16,918 bases of DNA from an uncultured Clostridia bacterium (GTDB lineage: Bacteria; Bacillota; Clostridia; Oscillospirales; Acutalibacteraceae): contig CALFPM010000106.1 in the NCBI GenBank assembly GCA_937919155.1, forward strand, positions 1 to 16,918. Reading direction: 5' to 3'. This document shows positions 15,235 to 16,918 of this stretch, in pieces; the stretch's first letter is position 1; every line of letters starts with the position of its first letter. A program made the position numbers and the translations under genes. A model generated the notes under the pieces. That model made no database searches. It saw nothing but the letters and a program-made list of their open reading frames with translations, and had not been told where the DNA came from.

Positions 15235-16103
15235 TCCTTATCCTCCCCGCCTGTACGGTAAACCTGATATTCATCCCAGATTTCCTCAAGGGCTTTGAAA
15301 TATCCGTAAACATCGTCACTCTTTTTTCTTGCACACGCCGCAATAAGAGCATTGATAAGGCTCAGCGGCGCAACAAGCGAGTCAACGAACGAAACCATAT
15401 TGCTCTTTGCCACAAGAAGATATGTCGCATAAGGGGCAATGGGTGACATTTCACCGTCTGTGATTGAAATAATGGTTGCTCCCCTGTCCTTGGCAAAAGA
15501 AAGTGCCTTGACCGTCTGATTGGAATATCTTGGGAAGCTGATTGCAATGCACACATCCTCACTGCCGATGCGGAACATCTGCTCAAAAAGTTCGCTTGAT
15601 GATGAGGTGTCTATAAGCACAACGTTTTCGCTCAGATATCTGAAATAAAACGCCGCAAAGCTTGCAATTGCAGCAGAACTGCGGACACCGAGAATATAAA
15701 TCTTTCTTGCACTGTTGATTGCCTCAACGCTCTTTTCAAAAGCCTCTCTTGAAACTCCGTCTCTTGTGGCTTTTATCATATCAATATCCGCCGCAAAAGC
15801 ATTGCCTATGAAGTCATCCCCCTCAAATCTGCTTGCAGAAACCTCCATACGCTGAACGCTTGTGAGGTGGCTCTTTACCATTTCCTGCAGATATTTCTGG
15901 AGCTCGGGATAGCCGTCAAAACCAACATTTGACGCAAAACGCACAACGGTTGATTCGCTTACTCCGACAGCTTTGCCGAGGCTCGCCGCAGTCATAAACG
16001 ACGCTTTTTCATAGTTTGACTTTATGTAATCGGCAATCTTCTTGTGGCCTTTTGAAAGACCGCCGTATACCTCTTCAATTTTTGCCTGAAAATTTTCCGA
16101 CAT
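15231..16103 (-). CDS. MurR/RpiR-family transcriptional regulator
   Basis: A 290-aa regulator. Residues 1-77 form the RpiR-type winged HTH, with the recognition region ASLGKAVGVSESTVVRF (40-56). Residues about 125-260 form a SIS (sugar isomerase) domain with KIYILGVRSSA (134-144) and DVCIAISFPRYSNQT (183-197). The SIS domain usually binds a phosphosugar. ATG at 16103 has AGAGG 7 nt upstream and a clear promoter further up. It is the first gene of the rpiR-flavoprotein-cmk-plsC-ispH/S1 operon; no sugar gene is adjacent except the distal GH13 glucosidase, so its targets are uncertain. The SIS Ser/Thr pattern looks intact. Overlap with the next gene is ATGA. Confidence 0.93.
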   Translation of the reverse strand: MSENFQAKIEEVYGGLSKGHKKIADYIKSNYEKASFMTAASLGKAVGVSESTVVRFASNVGFDGYPELQKYLQEMVKSHLTSVQRMEVSASRFEGDDFIGNAFAADIDMIKATRDGVSREAFEKSVEAINSARKIYILGVRSSAAIASFAAFYFRYLSENVVLIDTSSSSELFEQMFRIGSEDVCIAISFPRYSNQTVKALSFAKDRGATIISITDGEMSPIAPYATYLLVAKSNMVSFVDSLVAPLSLINALIAACARKKSDDVYGYFKALEEIWDEYQVYRTGGEDKE

Positions 16104-16136
16104 AAAATTACCTCTTTTTCAATCTCATACAAATGT

Positions 16137-16918
16137 TTATTTTACACCAACGCATAATAAAATGCAAGATAATTTTATTTTTTTGCACAATTTATCTATT
16201 TGTCTAAATAAAATAATGGTTGCATAAGCATTTTTAAAATAATTATCATCGATTTCAAATATTTGATTTTTAACTACATTGTTAAAGGCGTCAAAATTCT
16301 TTTCTCTACCAAGGTTTACTATATGCGGAATTTGTTGCCAACAATTAATAGCCGTTGCCAATTGAATTTTATTAAATTTTTTATCTTTTGGATTTTTTGT
16401 TTGAAATGAAACAGTACCATTGTTTCTTCTATATTCAGTATCATATTCACCTGCAGTTCTCTCAAAATAGCAAATATAATTTTTCCCTTTTACATTTATT
16501 AAAGAAACATTATTTGATATATTTTTTAAATCAATGTAAAATTTTAAGTTACTAGGAGGATCTGATTTCTTAATCGCTGTTTGAGTATTTGAAAAAACAC
16601 TTATATTATTAACAAGCATCGGTGCATTAATTACATTTTTTATAACAGTTAATTTAACAGGAACTATGACTTCATCTAATTCATCTATCAAATGATCTTT
16701 AGCACATTCAGATAAAGTAGCTGTAGTTTGTCCTCCATTTACAATTTGAAAATCATAAAGTTTATTAATCAAACACCATTCTTTGATTTGATTGTTAGTT
16801 ATTATTTCAGCACTACTTGCAATACTAGATAAACCGTTATTGTATGATACAAATTGTTCAGGATAAGATTTTACTGTTTCTAAAATACCTGCGTTTGTTT
16901 TTTGTGTTCTTTTTAAAT
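16137..16918 (-). CDS. AIPR-family (abortive infection/phage resistance) protein, partial and probably 3'-truncated
   Basis: 259 codons are visible and the 5' end is outside the window; the frame stays open to base 18 of the edge, so an internal TTG at 16772 is not the start. Near the edge the protein reads SYPEQFVSYNNGLSS, then DFQIVNGGQTTATL, the AIPR hallmark segments. ISVFSNTQTAIKKSD, FERTAGEYDTEYRR, LATAINCW and IDDNYFKNAYATIILFR follow, all in the family order. AIPR proteins are associated with phage abortive infection and restriction-like clusters; the mechanism is not settled. Full-length members usually continue well past this point. Here the frame ends after only about 20 more residues, in codons that overlap the rpiR promoter. 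Base composition is far more AT-rich than the neighbours (12 G+C in 16201-16260 versus 31 in 15961-16020). This suggests acquired DNA with a deletion at its end; it may be nonfunctional. Confidence 0.78.
   Translation of the reverse strand, partial: LKRTQKTNAGILETVKSYPEQFVSYNNGLSSIASSAEIITNNQIKEWCLINKLYDFQIVNGGQTTATLSECAKDHLIDELDEVIVPVKLTVIKNVINAPMLVNNISVFSNTQTAIKKSDPPSNLKFYIDLKNISNNVSLINVKGKNYICYFERTAGEYDTEYRRNNGTVSFQTKNPKDKKFNKIQLATAINCWQQIPHIVNLGREKNFDAFNNVVKNQIFEIDDNYFKNAYATIILFRQIDKLCKKIKLSCILLCVGVK
16139..16167 (-). promoter_or_regulatory. Promoter of the rpiR-led operon
   Basis: On the minus strand, -35 TTGCAT (16167-16162), a 17-nt spacer and -10 TAAAAT (16144-16139), about 36 nt before the rpiR start. 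The promoter lies inside the 3' end of the AIPR reading frame, whose TAA stop shares base 16139. Confidence 0.6.

Noticed and set aside
16137..16772. A complete short gene starting at TTG 16772
   Set aside because: The frame remains open and AIPR-like up to the window edge, so the true start is upstream of 16918 in the minus direction.

Overview
The window looks like chromosomal DNA of a gut-type Clostridia, probably Oscillospiraceae/Ruminococcaceae. The evidence is a fused IspH-ribosomal protein S1 gene, a type III (GlnN) glutamine synthetase, strong AGGAG-type ribosome binding sites, moderate GC, and an rpiR / HI0933-type flavoprotein / cmk / plsC / ispH-S1 gene order that I associate with that group. 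The lineage is inferred from gene content and was not tested by any search.

Left part, plus strand (1-2979): the end of a 2-oxoacid:ferredoxin oxidoreductase operon. It holds the beta subunit C-terminus, the gamma subunit, an XRE-cupin regulator and an AMP-forming acyl-CoA synthetase, packed 2-32 nt apart and closed by a strong bidirectional terminator at about 2985-3011. Together they suggest oxidative decarboxylation of a 2-oxoacid to an acyl-CoA plus reduced ferredoxin, with a CoA ligase acting on the matching acid.

Middle, minus strand: uppP (undecaprenyl-diphosphate phosphatase) and glnN each have their own promoter and terminator signals. Upstream of glnN is a run of minus-strand genes, in transcription order rpiR regulator, HI0933/BaiN-like flavoprotein, cmk, plsC, ispH-S1 (overlapping or touching), then a 10-TM EamA transporter, a secreted subtilase and a cytoplasmic GH13 glucosidase. 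The first five form a core operon. A hairpin separates it from the last three, which form a second tight group that ends in two hairpins in front of glnN.

Right edge (about 16140-16918): an abrupt shift to very AT-rich DNA carrying part of an AIPR-family (abortive infection/phage resistance) gene. Its 5' end lies outside the window. Its 3' end appears truncated, because its last codons run through the rpiR promoter. This is the border of an accessory, probably defence-related, island.

Points most worth a second look: an apparent AUU start codon on the EamA transporter; a near-perfect internal Shine-Dalgarno and AUG exactly at the IspH/S1 junction, with a codon-use change across it; and the broken AIPR gene fused onto a core promoter. 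No tRNA, rRNA, CRISPR array or intact insertion sequence was seen, and no gene-free stretch exceeds 300 bases.
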